Below are positions 44,539 through 53,858 of a DNA stretch of 64,000 bases, one piece after another. Below the pieces are notes generated by a model, which had not been told where the DNA came from, ran no database searches, and was given only the letters and a program-made list of their open reading frames with translations. Source of the stretch: Pontibacter litorisediminis (GTDB taxonomy: Bacteria > Bacteroidota > Bacteroidia > Cytophagales > Hymenobacteraceae); assembly GCF_029360645.1 (NCBI RefSeq), contig NZ_JARDUA010000002.1:248001-312000 (forward strand), read 5' to 3'. Position 1 is the first letter of the stretch; every line of letters starts with the position of its first letter. The translations under genes were made by a program, and so were the position numbers.

Positions 44539-44725
44539 GGGTATTGTCTTAGGTTCTGCTTTTTGATAAAGACTGTACCCATTCGCGGGCCTGTAGGTTG
44601 TAAACTGAGGCTGGAACAAACACTTCCACCTACTATTTCCTGCCCCCTTGCCGGTTGCCTGAGGCAGGTGACGGAACAGAATCTGCTGCTTGCCGTTCTT
44701 ATCTAAACAACAGATATCACAGCCT

Positions 44726-45736
44726 ATGGCGTTTAAACAACCTCCGGTACTGCATAACGAGCAAGGCGACGTTCGAAAGGTCGGATTTGAGCTGGAATAT
44801 GCCAATGTAAGCATAGAGGATGCAGTACGTATTATTCAGGGGCTTTTCGGAGGGCAGCAGCAGCAGGAGAACCGCTTTAAGTGGCAGGTGCAACACACCT
44901 CCTTGGGCGACTTTACCGTGGAGTTCGACCTGACGCTGCTAACCGAGAAGAAGTATAAAAAGGCCTTTGAGCTACTCAACATCAGGCCCGAGGAGATAAA
45001 GCTGGGCGGGCGCCACACCCTGGAGAGCGAGGTGGAAACGGCATTGGAAAGTGTGGTGGCCAAGGTCTTCCCTTATGAGATCGCCTGCCCCCCCGTTCCC
45101 TGCACCCAACTAGAGCCGCTGGAGACGCTGCGGGAGGCGCTATACCGTCACCATGCCGAGGGCACGAAGTCTTTCCTCACCAACGCGTTTGGCACCCACA
45201 TCAACACAGAGGCCCCGGCCACCGATACTGATACGTTGCTGGCGTACCTCCGGGCTTTTCTGCTGCTCTACCCCTGGCTGCTGGAGGCAGGCCACACCGA
45301 TCTGGCGCGCAAGATCAGCCCGTTTATAGCCCCCTACCCCACTGTTTATGCAGACATGGTGCTCCACGCAGCGTACCAGCCCGATCAAAAGGGGCTGATC
45401 TCCGATTATCATAAGTATAACCCCGACCGTAACCGCCCCCTGGACTTGTACCCGCTGTTCGCCTTTCTGCAGGAGGACCTGCTTAAGCAGTTTCACGGAC
45501 TAGGCAAGGTGAAGGCGCGCAACACGTTCCATTACCGGCTGCCGAACAGCTCTATTGGCCAGCCCGGATGGACACTGGCCCAGGAGTGGAACAACTGGGT
45601 GATGGTGGAGGAACTGGCCAGCGACCGCGACAAGATCTACCATATGAGCCAGGAGTATCTATCCCTGAAAGAGCACACGCTGATGGGTTTTGAGGGTAAA
45701 TGGGCAAAGCGAACGGAACTGTGGCTATTTTCCTGA
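44726..45736 (+). CDS. GCS2-fold amidoligase (putative amidoligase family)
   Basis: A 336-aa enzyme of the amidoligase family (PF12224 type, glutamine-synthetase/glutamate-cysteine-ligase fold). Visible features are VGFELEYAN near the start (Glu metal ligands), FTVEFDLTLL near 60-75, and NAFGTHINTEAP near 155-166. A C-terminal NTFHYRLPNSSIGQPGWTLAQEWNNW region is typical of the C-terminal active-site arm. It should form an amide bond using ATP; the amine and carboxylate substrates are unknown. Its 3' end overlaps the amidotransferase gene by 37 bp. The ATG at 44726 begins the domain. Confidence 0.8.
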   Translation: MAFKQPPVLHNEQGDVRKVGFELEYANVSIEDAVRIIQGLFGGQQQQENRFKWQVQHTSLGDFTVEFDLTLLTEKKYKKAFELLNIRPEEIKLGGRHTLESEVETALESVVAKVFPYEIACPPVPCTQLEPLETLREALYRHHAEGTKSFLTNAFGTHINTEAPATDTDTLLAYLRAFLLLYPWLLEAGHTDLARKISPFIAPYPTVYADMVLHAAYQPDQKGLISDYHKYNPDRNRPLDLYPLFAFLQEDLLKQFHGLGKVKARNTFHYRLPNSSIGQPGWTLAQEWNNWVMVEELASDRDKIYHMSQEYLSLKEHTLMGFEGKWAKRTELWLFS

Positions 45737-46644
45737 AACATAGAAACCAGATAAACCGCACCAGGCCAACCATCGGCATCACCGGACCGGACAAGGGTGG
45801 CGAGGCTGCCTGGCTGTTTACGGCCCTGTCGGTGCTGCTGGCCGGTGGAAAGCCTGTGCACATTACGCCCTCCCGCCCCCGCACCGCCGACGGGTTGCAA
45901 GGCCTGATCATCGGAGGCGGCGCCGACGTGGACCCCAGCACCTATGAGCAGGAGCACGTGCTGGACAGTTACCTGCAGCGCACGATCCGCCAGCCCAATA
46001 AAAACATTTTTCAACGCATAGGCCGCTTTACCCGTTGGCTGTACTTCCCGGCGCTGTTCTTTGTGCGCAAAATGCTCAGCCGTAAGCTCACCTTTGGGCT
46101 GGACAAGGCCCGCGACAACCTGGAACTGCAACTGCTGGACCAAGCCGCCAAAAAGAACCTGCCGGTGATGGGCATTTGCCGCGGAGCCCAGCTCATGAAC
46201 GTGTACTTTCGCGGTACGCTATTCCAGAGCATCCGCGCCTTTTACGTGGAACACCCCAACCCTTCGAGCATCTTTCCGGTGAAGACAGTAGCCATACAGG
46301 CCGGCAGCAGGCTGGCGCAGGTGCTGGGCGTGCAGCACCTGCAGGTAAATGCCCTGCACAACCAAGCCGTTAAAGCTCCCGGTGAAGGCATCGCCATTGT
46401 GGCCCGGGAGCCGAACCAGGTGGTGCAGGGCATTGAGCACACGGGGCTGCGCTACATGCTGGGGGTGCAGTGGCACCCGGAGTACCTGCCACAGTACAAA
46501 ACGCACCGACGCCTGTTTCAGGGACTGGTGCAGAAGGCAAGGCTGGTAAACCAGCAGATAGAGGAGACTGACATGCAGGAAGCCTTGGCAAAGCCTGAAA
46601 AAGAAGCAGAAAACCTATTGAAAGAGCAAACCGAGAACAGTTGA
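45700..46644 (+). CDS. Class I glutamine amidotransferase-like protein (peptidase C26)
   Basis: A 314-aa protein. The core (about 25-285) is a class I GATase/gamma-glutamyl hydrolase with the nucleophile Cys in MGICRGAQLMNVYFRG near 155-170, the start TRPTIGITGPDKGG near 21-34, and the catalytic His-Glu in QWHPEYLPQ near 255-263. A charged C-terminal tail of about 40 residues (QEALAKPEKEAENLLKEQ) is unusual. The start at 45700 lies within the amidoligase gene; a GTG at 45721 is an alternative. The pair with an amidoligase suggests that one makes and the other cleaves or transfers a gamma-glutamyl or amide bond. Confidence 0.82.
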   Translation: MGKANGTVAIFLKHRNQINRTRPTIGITGPDKGGEAAWLFTALSVLLAGGKPVHITPSRPRTADGLQGLIIGGGADVDPSTYEQEHVLDSYLQRTIRQPNKNIFQRIGRFTRWLYFPALFFVRKMLSRKLTFGLDKARDNLELQLLDQAAKKNLPVMGICRGAQLMNVYFRGTLFQSIRAFYVEHPNPSSIFPVKTVAIQAGSRLAQVLGVQHLQVNALHNQAVKAPGEGIAIVAREPNQVVQGIEHTGLRYMLGVQWHPEYLPQYKTHRRLFQGLVQKARLVNQQIEETDMQEALAKPEKEAENLLKEQTENS

Positions 46645-46692
46645 ATTATTCTTATAATATTTTAGAAAACTCTCCGCCACCCCAGCCACCCC

Positions 46693-47496
46693 TTGCGTAG
46701 TATAATCTATATAGCAGCCATACCTCTAACGCTTTACCTGTTTCTCATGGGCCTAGGATTCTTACAGCAGGAGAGCTTTATCTTCTTTCCGGAGAAGCTG
46801 CCCCAGGGGCATCAGTTTGATTTCGGGCTGGAGCATGAGGAAGTATTTATATCCGCCAAGGATGGTGTTCAGCTACACGGCCTTCTGTTTAAGGCAAACG
46901 CCCCCAAAGGACTGGTGTTTTACCTGCACGGCAACGCTGGCTGCGTAGCCTCCTGGGGCTCCATTGCCCCCACCTACACCCGCCTGGGCTATGATATTTT
47001 TATGCTGGACTACCGGGGCTACGGCAAAAGCGGCGGCCAGATAAGCAATGAAAGGCAGTTCTACGAAGATGTGCAGGCTGCTTATGACCACCTGAAGGCA
47101 AAGTACCAGGAGAGCACCATAGTGGTGGCAGGCTACTCCATTGGCTCTGCCGCCGCAGCCATGCTGGCCGCCCATAACAGCCCCAGGTTGCTGCTGCTGC
47201 AGGCCCCATACTACAGCCTTTCCGACCTGGTGCGCACCCTCTACCCCTTCCTTCCTGTGTTTATGCTAAAGTATAAGTTCGAGACTTTCCGCTTTGTGGA
47301 AGGCACCATGACTCCGATCGTACTCTTCCATGGCGATCAGGACGAGATCATTTACCACGGCTCCTCAAAAAAACTGAAGGCCCACCTGAAACCGACCGAC
47401 AAAATCATTATTCTGAAGGGCCAGCGCCACAACGGCATGAACGAGAACCCCGACTTTCAGCGCGAATTGGCAAAGGTGTTAACAAAAACAAACTAA
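46693..47496 (+). CDS. Alpha/beta hydrolase (BEM46/ABHD13-like)
   Basis: A 267-aa protein with an N-terminal membrane anchor (IIYIAAIPLTLYLFLMGLGF). The catalytic domain shows the HGNAGCVASW oxyanion motif near 74-83, the nucleophile GYSIGSA near 141, FHGDQDEIIY with the acid near 215, and a final RHNGMNE with the His. It starts with TTG at 46693. The BEM46 group contains membrane-bound thioesterase/lipase-like proteins; substrate unknown. It lies 48 bp downstream of the amidotransferase gene on the same strand, so it may belong to that operon. Confidence 0.82.
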   Translation: MRSIIYIAAIPLTLYLFLMGLGFLQQESFIFFPEKLPQGHQFDFGLEHEEVFISAKDGVQLHGLLFKANAPKGLVFYLHGNAGCVASWGSIAPTYTRLGYDIFMLDYRGYGKSGGQISNERQFYEDVQAAYDHLKAKYQESTIVVAGYSIGSAAAAMLAAHNSPRLLLLQAPYYSLSDLVRTLYPFLPVFMLKYKFETFRFVEGTMTPIVLFHGDQDEIIYHGSSKKLKAHLKPTDKIIILKGQRHNGMNENPDFQRELAKVLTKTN

Positions 47497-47541
47497 AAGC
47501 AGGGGACGAGGGCCTGCATAACCTATGGGCGTGTAGAGTTG

Positions 47542-47898
47542 CTAAGCTACAGCCCGGAAGTAAATCTTTTCGGGGAATTTCTGCAGTACAAACAGCGTTA
47601 CGTCGCAAAGCCACACGGATTGGATGCTGTGGTTGGCAGGCCTGTAGTATGCGCCGCCTCCGGGCTCGCCCAGCTTTACAAGCTCCAGCTCCAGTGCGCC
47701 CTCAAAGGGAAGCTGGCTCATCTCCACCTCTACATGCTTCCCTCCTTTTGCCAGGTAGTCTAGCATGTCGTCGGCACCGGCCACCATAGCCAGGTCCCCC
47801 TTCGGCCCAGGATAGTCAGGCAGGTCGATGTACCAGGTGCCATGGGCCTCCTTGTTGAAGCGAAACGTCCTCTTCTCAGCAGGCAGCTCTTTCATCAT
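47542..47898 (-). CDS. Conserved hypothetical protein (DUF6717-like)
   Basis: A 118-aa protein beginning with a charged KELPAEKRTFRFNKEAHGTWYIDLPDYPGPKGDLAMVAGADDMLDYLAKGG. It continues with beta-type VEVEMSQLPFEGALELELVKLGEPGGGAYY and ends in WLCDVTLFVLQKFPEKIYFRA. The WYIDLPDYPG and VAGADDMLDYLA segments and the VWLCDVTLFV end resemble a small family that I recall as DUF6717, though I am not certain of the number. No activity is known. It lies 15 bp downstream of the frameshifted esterase, so the two are probably cotranscribed. Confidence 0.65.
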   Translation of the reverse strand: MMKELPAEKRTFRFNKEAHGTWYIDLPDYPGPKGDLAMVAGADDMLDYLAKGGKHVEVEMSQLPFEGALELELVKLGEPGGGAYYRPANHSIQSVWLCDVTLFVLQKFPEKIYFRAVA

Positions 47899-47913
47899 AC
47901 TTGTACTTAACGC

Positions 47914-48644
47914 TCAGGCAACAAGCCAGGCTGCTGCCTCCTGGGCTATAGCTTGCGGTACTTCGTGCTTCCCATCAAACTCTTTGTAAACCACCTGCAC
48001 GCCCGACCGCTGCAGTTGTGGCACAATGCGCCTGCCGCATGGGTCTATGGGTAACACAGGGTCATGTATGCCATGCGAGAGAAAGACAGCCGGACTTCCG
48101 TTCCTTTCCAGGGAAGTGGCAAAGCCGGGAGAAAAGGCTATGATGTGGGTGAAGAGGTCTCCGTTCGTAAGTCCCAGGCACAGCGCATAGGACGCACCGT
48201 CTGAGAAGCCGCCGATGGCGATGCGCGCCGGATCAACGGCATAGTTTTGAAACACGTATGCCAGGGCCTGGTCTAAGAGAGCCGCGTCTGGCCCGAAATG
48301 CCTGGAGGCAATGATATCCCAGGAGTAGGACCTGGAGGAGGGGCCAGCAGGATGAGGTTAAGCTTGTCTGCCTGACTCTGCAGCAAGGACAGGCCTTGTT
48401 CTGCCCGGCCACCGGCGCCATGCAGCATCACCGCCAGGGCCGCTGGCCGGCTGCTGTCATACCCTTTGGGAACATAGAGCAAGCCCGCCTGCTGCTCTTG
48501 TACAGAAAGCGGCTGCACACCTGCCGGTTTCGGCCCGCTGGCAGCGGGAGTTCCCGGCCTTGAGGTTAGCCTTCCTGTCTTATAGTTATGCCTTGTTGCT
48601 ACCATACCATCCACTCCATAAAAAATATAAATACCTTTTGTCAT
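47914..48644 (-). pseudogene. Dienelactone-hydrolase/phospholipase-like esterase, frameshifted
   Basis: Two frames make one alpha/beta-hydrolase. The upstream frame (start at 48644 or the ATG further in) gives LLYVPKGYDSSRPAALAVMLHGAGGRAEQG, then changes in a C/T-rich run near 48335 and stops at TAG (48273-48275). The downstream reading SRSYSWDIIASRHFGPDAALLDQALAYVFQNYAVDPARIAIGGFSDG runs through to 47914. It contains the nucleophile GGFSDG, HGIHDPVLPID (acid) and GKHEVP (His). One base is missing at the CCCCTCCTCC run, so this could be true decay, slippage or a sequencing error. It is otherwise complete. Confidence 0.8.
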
Positions 48645-48688
48645 ACGCTGTATTTGCCTGAACATGCACCCCCAGCAGGGCTAAAAGC

Positions 48689-48716
48689 AAAAAAGGAGCA
48701 CCAGGCTCCTTTTTTC
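48689..48716 (-). terminator. Terminator after the 122-aa gene
   Basis: A stem AAAAAGGAGC / GCTCCTTTTT with a 5-nt loop, between the 122-aa gene and the esterase. Confidence 0.8.
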
Positions 48717-48731
48717 ATGTATCGAATGGAT

Positions 48732-49100
48732 TTAGAATCTGTCCGAGGTGTCGGCTTTGCCTACCGCCTCAAAATGCGTGGCCTGCCGGATCGTCTTTTC
48801 TTTACCTTCAGCATCTTCATAAGTGCGTTCCTCCACTTCCACAGAGAGGCTCTTTCCCTTCAGCTCCTTCGAGTCTACCTCCTGCTTGTGAATGCCGAGC
48901 GCCTTCAGAAAAGAAGCCAGTATCGGCTGCCCCGGCTCGCTCAGGTAAAAGCGCTGGTTCACGAAACCGTCTTCATTTTCTAAGCGGCAGTTAATGAATG
49001 GAATGTCCTTGTTTTCACTTCTGCCTTCTTCTACTTCCGTTATTTTCACCACGTGCCGGCCCTCCGGCAGAAATGGCTTTTCATCTATCTTCAACTTCAT
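48732..49100 (-). CDS. Hypothetical protein, possible DUF669-like
   Basis: A 122-aa protein starting LKIDEKPFLPEGRHVVKITEVEEGRSENKDIPFINCRLENEDGFVNQRFYLSEPGQPILASFLKALGIH. The end is a charged HFEAVGKADTSDRF. The style (small beta protein with a PEGxHVVKITxVE start and RFYLSEPG) is like phage-derived DUF669 single-strand-DNA-associated proteins, but no phage genes are near and the match is only by eye. No membrane or secretion signal. Isolated and followed by a terminator. Confidence 0.62.
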   Translation of the reverse strand: MKLKIDEKPFLPEGRHVVKITEVEEGRSENKDIPFINCRLENEDGFVNQRFYLSEPGQPILASFLKALGIHKQEVDSKELKGKSLSVEVEERTYEDAEGKEKTIRQATHFEAVGKADTSDRF

Positions 49101-49194
49101 AACTTTCTGTTTTTGCTAATATTTTACGCAAAAACAGACCTATAGGTTATAATATTACCAAAACAAACTCTTAATTGCTAACCATATTAGTAAT

Positions 49195-49641
49195 TTATAC
49201 TTTCAGGTGGATCAGGCTTTCGGAGTTGATGCAGTAGCGCACCCCAGCCGGCTGGGGCCCGTCCGGAAACACATGGCCCAAGTGCCCGTCGCACACATTG
49301 CAGAGCACTTCTATGCGCTCCATGTTGTGGCTGTTGTCGAAGGCATACTTGGCGGCTCCCCGGGTGGCAGGCTGGGTGAAGCTAGGCCAGCCGGAAATAG
49401 CGTGGTACTTTTCGCTGGCATTGAACAAAAGGCTCCCGCACCCGGCGCAAGTATACTGCCCGGGCTCGTACGACCGGCAATAGGCATTTCGGTAAGGGGG
49501 CTCCGTTTCCTTTTTCCGCAGAATGCGGTACCGTGACGGCTCCAGCAGCTGCCGCCACTCCTCCTCCGTTTTCTCCACCCTTCTGGCAGGCTCCGGATTA
49601 CTGTATTTGGCGTAGTAAATAATATCTTTCCAGCGAAGCAT
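49195..49641 (-). CDS. msrB: Peptide-methionine (R)-S-oxide reductase MsrB
   Basis: A 148-aa enzyme that repairs methionine-R-sulfoxide in proteins. Two zinc CxxC pairs are seen: CAGC near 63-66 and CNVC near 113-116. The catalytic region is GVRYCINSESLIHLK at the C-terminus (Cys near 137). The core ISGWPSFTQP is diagnostic. It starts at MLRWKDIIYYAKYSN (ATG 49639-49641); a longer frame adds six residues. The N-terminal extension before KTEEEWRQLL is somewhat longer than in E. coli. No signal peptide, so cytoplasmic. Confidence 0.93.
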   Translation of the reverse strand: MLRWKDIIYYAKYSNPEPARRVEKTEEEWRQLLEPSRYRILRKKETEPPYRNAYCRSYEPGQYTCAGCGSLLFNASEKYHAISGWPSFTQPATRGAAKYAFDNSHNMERIEVLCNVCDGHLGHVFPDGPQPAGVRYCINSESLIHLKV

Positions 49642-49784
49642 AGTTTCAAAGGCATACAATGTACCCTTTCCGCTAACGATGCTAACCGCCTCTAAAGTTC
49701 TTTACCGGCCTCTTTCCCGCTGCCCTCAGGATTTGCCACATTGTTCAACGGAAGCGGTAAAGTGGATGTGGTAGCCAACGTATG

Positions 49785-50210
49785 TTATGTCACCCGATGG
49801 GTGGCCGTTACATCAGCCTGCGGCCCTCTGTGCAGGGCAGCGTCCACACTCCAGATGCCCGCTCCCCGCGCAGCCATGTACAGAAACAGGAAACAATAGA
49901 CCACCGCCATCTCACCCTGGTTTTCAATGGGCCATGCTGCCTGTGGGGCATGTGCTATAAAATAAGCGGCCGCCATCTCACCGCTTGCTATAAACGCCGC
50001 CCAGCTGGTCAAGAAGCCAAAGGCGATCAGCAGCCCGCCCACAAGCTCTATGATGCCGGCTATCCCCATCTGCGATGCCAGTTCCACGGTGTCACCACCC
50101 CCAGGCCAGCCAAATAGCTTCTGGGTGCCGTGCATGGCAAACAGTAGGCCGGCGACGATACGCAAAAGGGCATAAAGGTGCGGGCTGTAGGTACCTAAAA
50201 ATCTTTCCAT
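49785..50210 (-). CDS. DoxX family membrane protein
   Basis: A 141-aa protein with four hydrophobic segments: LLRIVAGLLFAMHGTQKLFGW (about 14-34), IAGIIELVGGLLIAFGFLTSWAAFIASGEMAAAYFIAHAP (about 50-89), and VYCFLFLYMAARGAG (about 104-118). The HGTQKLFGWPGG segment is typical of DoxX-type proteins. Members are often small inner-membrane proteins linked to quinones or thiosulfate metabolism, but the activity here is unknown. It ends with a soluble tail. No operon partner. Confidence 0.85.
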   Translation of the reverse strand: MERFLGTYSPHLYALLRIVAGLLFAMHGTQKLFGWPGGGDTVELASQMGIAGIIELVGGLLIAFGFLTSWAAFIASGEMAAAYFIAHAPQAAWPIENQGEMAVVYCFLFLYMAARGAGIWSVDAALHRGPQADVTATHRVT

Positions 50211-50403
50211 AGTGTTTCTCGTTTAGTTCCTCCAAAGTATGCGTACCAACCACAAATTATTGTTGCACAAATACTTAAACACGTAAACGTCTTCTTAAAA
50301 GATTAAGTTAGGAAAGCACGGGACGACCTCGTCTGCGTGCAGGATTTGGGCCGAAAAGAGGTTGAGCTGTTGATGTAAATACAGGCCAGCAGATGCGCTA
50401 AGG

Positions 50404-53400
50404 CTATTTTACCTCGGAGAAGGCTGTATCGATCTGGTAATGGTTCAGCACATCCTCAAATTCATTGCGCAGCACCAGCGATATGTCTTCCCGCTCCTTG
50501 CGGTTGCTGAGCTTTACCTTATACTTGTCCTGCTCCCGCACCAGCAGGAAGTGCTGCTTCATGTTGGTGTTCTTCAAGGCCAAGGAGTCCTCCTGTATCT
50601 GCTCTACACGACGCTCGTTGTTGCCGAACAGCACATTAAGCACGTTGATGTCCAGGCTAAGGTTTGCACTGCCCTTCATCGTATAGGATCCCCGTAGATC
50701 AAGGGCAGACAGGTTGTTGTTCAGGCTAAAGCCAGGGGCAATAAATTTGTTTTTATACAGCACAAAATCTGCCTCCACGTCCTCAAAGAACAGGTGCTCC
50801 GTGCGCTCTTTCCGCATGAACCCAAGGGCCTCCTGTATGGGCTTTACATCGATCAGCTCCATGTTACGGAAAGTGGCCCGGGAGTAAGCCACCGTGCGGT
50901 CGAAGCTCGGCGTAAAGGTTTGGTCCAGCTTGGTAAAGACGGCTACCTTACAGTCTGCCGTTCCTTCTATGTTGCGGCTGCCCAGCACGTCCAGCTCCAT
51001 CTGATCCGCCACCGCAAATAATTGCTTCAAGTCTACATTCTGCATCTGTGCCTTTAGCCTTACCGGAATGGTATCCGACGGCTCGTTCAGGTACATGGTG
51101 CCGTGTGAGAAGATCGTGCCGCCGAAGGCGTTCAGGTAGAGCTTGGCCAGCTGCGCCTGCTCCCGGTTCATCTGGGCATCCACTTCCAGGTTAGCCCCAT
51201 GCAGGTACTCGTACTGCAGTTCCTGCGCCTTGATGTTCAGCCCCAGGTCGTAAACCTTTTCCCGGAGCTTGCCTTTTTCGGTTGCCTCCCCGGAAGAGGC
51301 CTCCGGCGCTTCCGGGGGAAGGAGCGTTTTCAGCGCTGCAAAATTCTGCATGAACGCCTGCAGGTCCAGAAAGTCGTACTGCATCGTTACATCCAGGTAG
51401 GGTCTGCTTACTTTGGCGTTGAGGAACAGGAAACCGCCGTAAGCGGCGGCTGCCCCGCCCTTCGAGGTACGGAAGCGCATGTCCCGCATCAAGACCTGGT
51501 TCTTGTTTTTACGCATGCGTACAAAGAGATTCTCGACGTCCTCCTCCCCGGGCAGGTCGATGTGTTTGACCTGCAAAGAGAGCTGCGCCTTCTGAATCGG
51601 CAGCAAGTAATCCAGGCCTTTGCTTTTTTCGTCTCCGGCAGATCGTTTGGGGCCGGTTGCGCTGGCCATGGAGTTCACCTGCTCCATGGTAGTCAGGTCC
51701 AGCGAATCCATTTTTGCCGAGAGCTGCAGGTTTGCCGCATCCAGCCGCCTGCTGTCGTTGGGCACCGATACGCTCCCGTTTACGGTTATCCCCTGTGTCG
51801 TCAGCCCAATGTCAGACAGCGTAAGCAGCCTCCCGTTGCTCCTCAGCCGAGTGCTCACTTCTCGCATAGAGACCGTAGGTAAGTTCAGCTGCTGACACTG
51901 CAGGCGCATGTTGACGCGCAGGAAAGCGGGAAGTATAACTGCACTGTTTTTCTCTGTCGTAGCGACGGCCTTTCCAGGCTCTCCTCCGGTCTCTAATTTT
52001 AACCAGTCCGTGTCAAGCTGACGTAACCTGACCGCACCATTTACGGTGACTGTGCTGCGCTGGCCCAGCAGGTAATTCATGACATCCCTGGCAGAGCCTT
52101 CCACAGAAAAGGGCTTCCCGCCCACCTTGCCGCTTAGGTGCTGCAGCCGTAGCTCATTGCCTGTAAACCGGGCGGTTCCATTCACATCGGTACAGGCCAC
52201 CGCCAGCTTTGCCGGTTTAAACCCCACCTGCTGCAGGCGTATGGCCCCCTGCCACTGCAGATCCTGCTCCTTTCGGCGGTCCTGTTGCGCATGCAGGTTC
52301 CCTTTTACCACCACCTGCCCCGCCAGCGTGCCCCGAGGTAGCGAGATGTAGGTAGGCGGCAGCACCCTCCCGAGGCTGTCCAGGGTATAGCGGCCACTGA
52401 TTTGAGCATCGAGAAAAGGCTTGGTGAAATCGGTGATCCTGGCTTTCAGCAGTATACTGTCGTTTCCGGTGCGGGCTAGCAGCCGGTGCAATGTAAAGGA
52501 ACTGGACTCGGGTGTATGCTGCGGGCCGTTGTCCAGCTCCCCTTTTAGCTGCAGCTGCGACAAGGCGAAACGGCTGTTGGGCCAGTAGAGTTTGCCGTCC
52601 TGCAGGTCGAAGTATAGCTTGCTTCTGGGGCGTTGCGTTGGGCTGGAGTGGCCGGCAATCTGGTAGTGCAATTTTACACGCCCCTCGCTCTCCACCTGTT
52701 TCAGCAAAGGGATAGACCTGACAGAGGCCATTTGGTTAAGCAAAAACAGGAACGGCTGGTACCCTTGAAAGTGCAGGTCCAACTCAGAGCCCAGCCCGGA
52801 AGCCAGTTTCTGATGCGTCCCTGAAATCAGCACCTCGTTTCCGTTAAGAATGGCCCGGCTGTTCTGGATGCGGCCCTGCTTTTTACTGAGATCATAGGTA
52901 TAGGATGCGTCCGCAGTAAACGCTCGGTCGCGGAACAGGCGCAGGTCCCGGCTGGCAATGTGGTCGATCTTGCCTTCTAAGTTCCCCTTCAGGCGCAGGA
53001 CGTTGCCTTTTACCTCCGCAGTCAGCTCCGCATCGAGCACCTGCAGGGAGAAGGCGCTTTGCTTAAAGTGATTCTCACTCAGTACCCGTGCATTCTTTAC
53101 CTGCACCTGCCCGACAGTAAGGGTTAGGTCGCCAGAACCGGCGCTTTTCTTTTTATTTTTCCTGAAAGTAAGGCTGGCTTTGTTTCCGACCGAGTCAACG
53201 CGCTGATGAAAAGAAAGGCCCTCCAGGTATATTTTGCTGATACGGATACTGTTGAAAGGCAACTGCAGCACCGGCAGCAGCACCTCTGTGTGTTTTATAC
53301 TTAACACCTCTAACGGTTGGGTGCTGGAGGTATCCACCAACGAAATGTTCCGGAGAGAAACAGTTAGGTAGGGAAAGTTCTTCCAACCGGAGAGCTGCGT

Positions 53401-53568
53401 CTGGAAGGGAGCAAGGACCAAGTTTGACTCTTGGGTAACCTTTGCCCTAAGGTACGCGGGGGCTTTCTCCTGGAAAAGCGGCGGCAGCAGCAGCAAGGCT
53501 GCCAGAACCAGTAAAAGGAACAGTCCCGAAATCAGCAGGAGGAATTTGAGGAAAGGGTGCGTTCTCAT
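50404..53568 (-). CDS. Large AsmA-like outer-envelope protein
   Basis: A 1054-aa protein. It begins with a membrane anchor near residues 8-28 (LLLISGLFLLLVLAALLLLPPLF), then long stretches of repeating beta-strand sequence. The AsmA-family layout includes VSLRNISLVDTSSTQPLEVLSIKHTEVLLPVLQLPFNSIRISKIYLEGLS near 70-120 and an AsmA C-terminal-like region near 800-1020 (KDMRFRTSKGG, QNVDLKQLF). Such proteins form beta-groove bridges that move phospholipids between membranes. It is on its own strand segment, without an obvious operon. A DUF748 relative is at 19515. Confidence 0.82.
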   Translation of the reverse strand: MRTHPFLKFLLLISGLFLLLVLAALLLLPPLFQEKAPAYLRAKVTQESNLVLAPFQTQLSGWKNFPYLTVSLRNISLVDTSSTQPLEVLSIKHTEVLLPVLQLPFNSIRISKIYLEGLSFHQRVDSVGNKASLTFRKNKKKSAGSGDLTLTVGQVQVKNARVLSENHFKQSAFSLQVLDAELTAEVKGNVLRLKGNLEGKIDHIASRDLRLFRDRAFTADASYTYDLSKKQGRIQNSRAILNGNEVLISGTHQKLASGLGSELDLHFQGYQPFLFLLNQMASVRSIPLLKQVESEGRVKLHYQIAGHSSPTQRPRSKLYFDLQDGKLYWPNSRFALSQLQLKGELDNGPQHTPESSSFTLHRLLARTGNDSILLKARITDFTKPFLDAQISGRYTLDSLGRVLPPTYISLPRGTLAGQVVVKGNLHAQQDRRKEQDLQWQGAIRLQQVGFKPAKLAVACTDVNGTARFTGNELRLQHLSGKVGGKPFSVEGSARDVMNYLLGQRSTVTVNGAVRLRQLDTDWLKLETGGEPGKAVATTEKNSAVILPAFLRVNMRLQCQQLNLPTVSMREVSTRLRSNGRLLTLSDIGLTTQGITVNGSVSVPNDSRRLDAANLQLSAKMDSLDLTTMEQVNSMASATGPKRSAGDEKSKGLDYLLPIQKAQLSLQVKHIDLPGEEDVENLFVRMRKNKNQVLMRDMRFRTSKGGAAAAYGGFLFLNAKVSRPYLDVTMQYDFLDLQAFMQNFAALKTLLPPEAPEASSGEATEKGKLREKVYDLGLNIKAQELQYEYLHGANLEVDAQMNREQAQLAKLYLNAFGGTIFSHGTMYLNEPSDTIPVRLKAQMQNVDLKQLFAVADQMELDVLGSRNIEGTADCKVAVFTKLDQTFTPSFDRTVAYSRATFRNMELIDVKPIQEALGFMRKERTEHLFFEDVEADFVLYKNKFIAPGFSLNNNLSALDLRGSYTMKGSANLSLDINVLNVLFGNNERRVEQIQEDSLALKNTNMKQHFLLVREQDKYKVKLSNRKEREDISLVLRNEFEDVLNHYQIDTAFSEVK

Positions 53569-53858
53569 AGCTTGCAAGCGAAAGCTCTACGGAAGAAAAT
53601 CCTCCCTTAGCTCTTCCTTAAACTCACTTTTCAGCAGAAAGTTCTACGGCTACAACCTTAACGCAGGGCGAGGACCACGTTGTGCCGAAAGCTGTTGGCC
53701 CGGCTCCTGTTTTACCTGTGTAGGGGCAAGCAACACATTTACAGCAGGCAGAAATTGTACTCCTTTGCTAACCCAACCGCTGGTTTCCTCCGTAAACCTA
53801 AGTACCTCCGGTAAATTAGGAGGAGAAGATTCAATTTAAATCTAAAAGGAAACAAACG

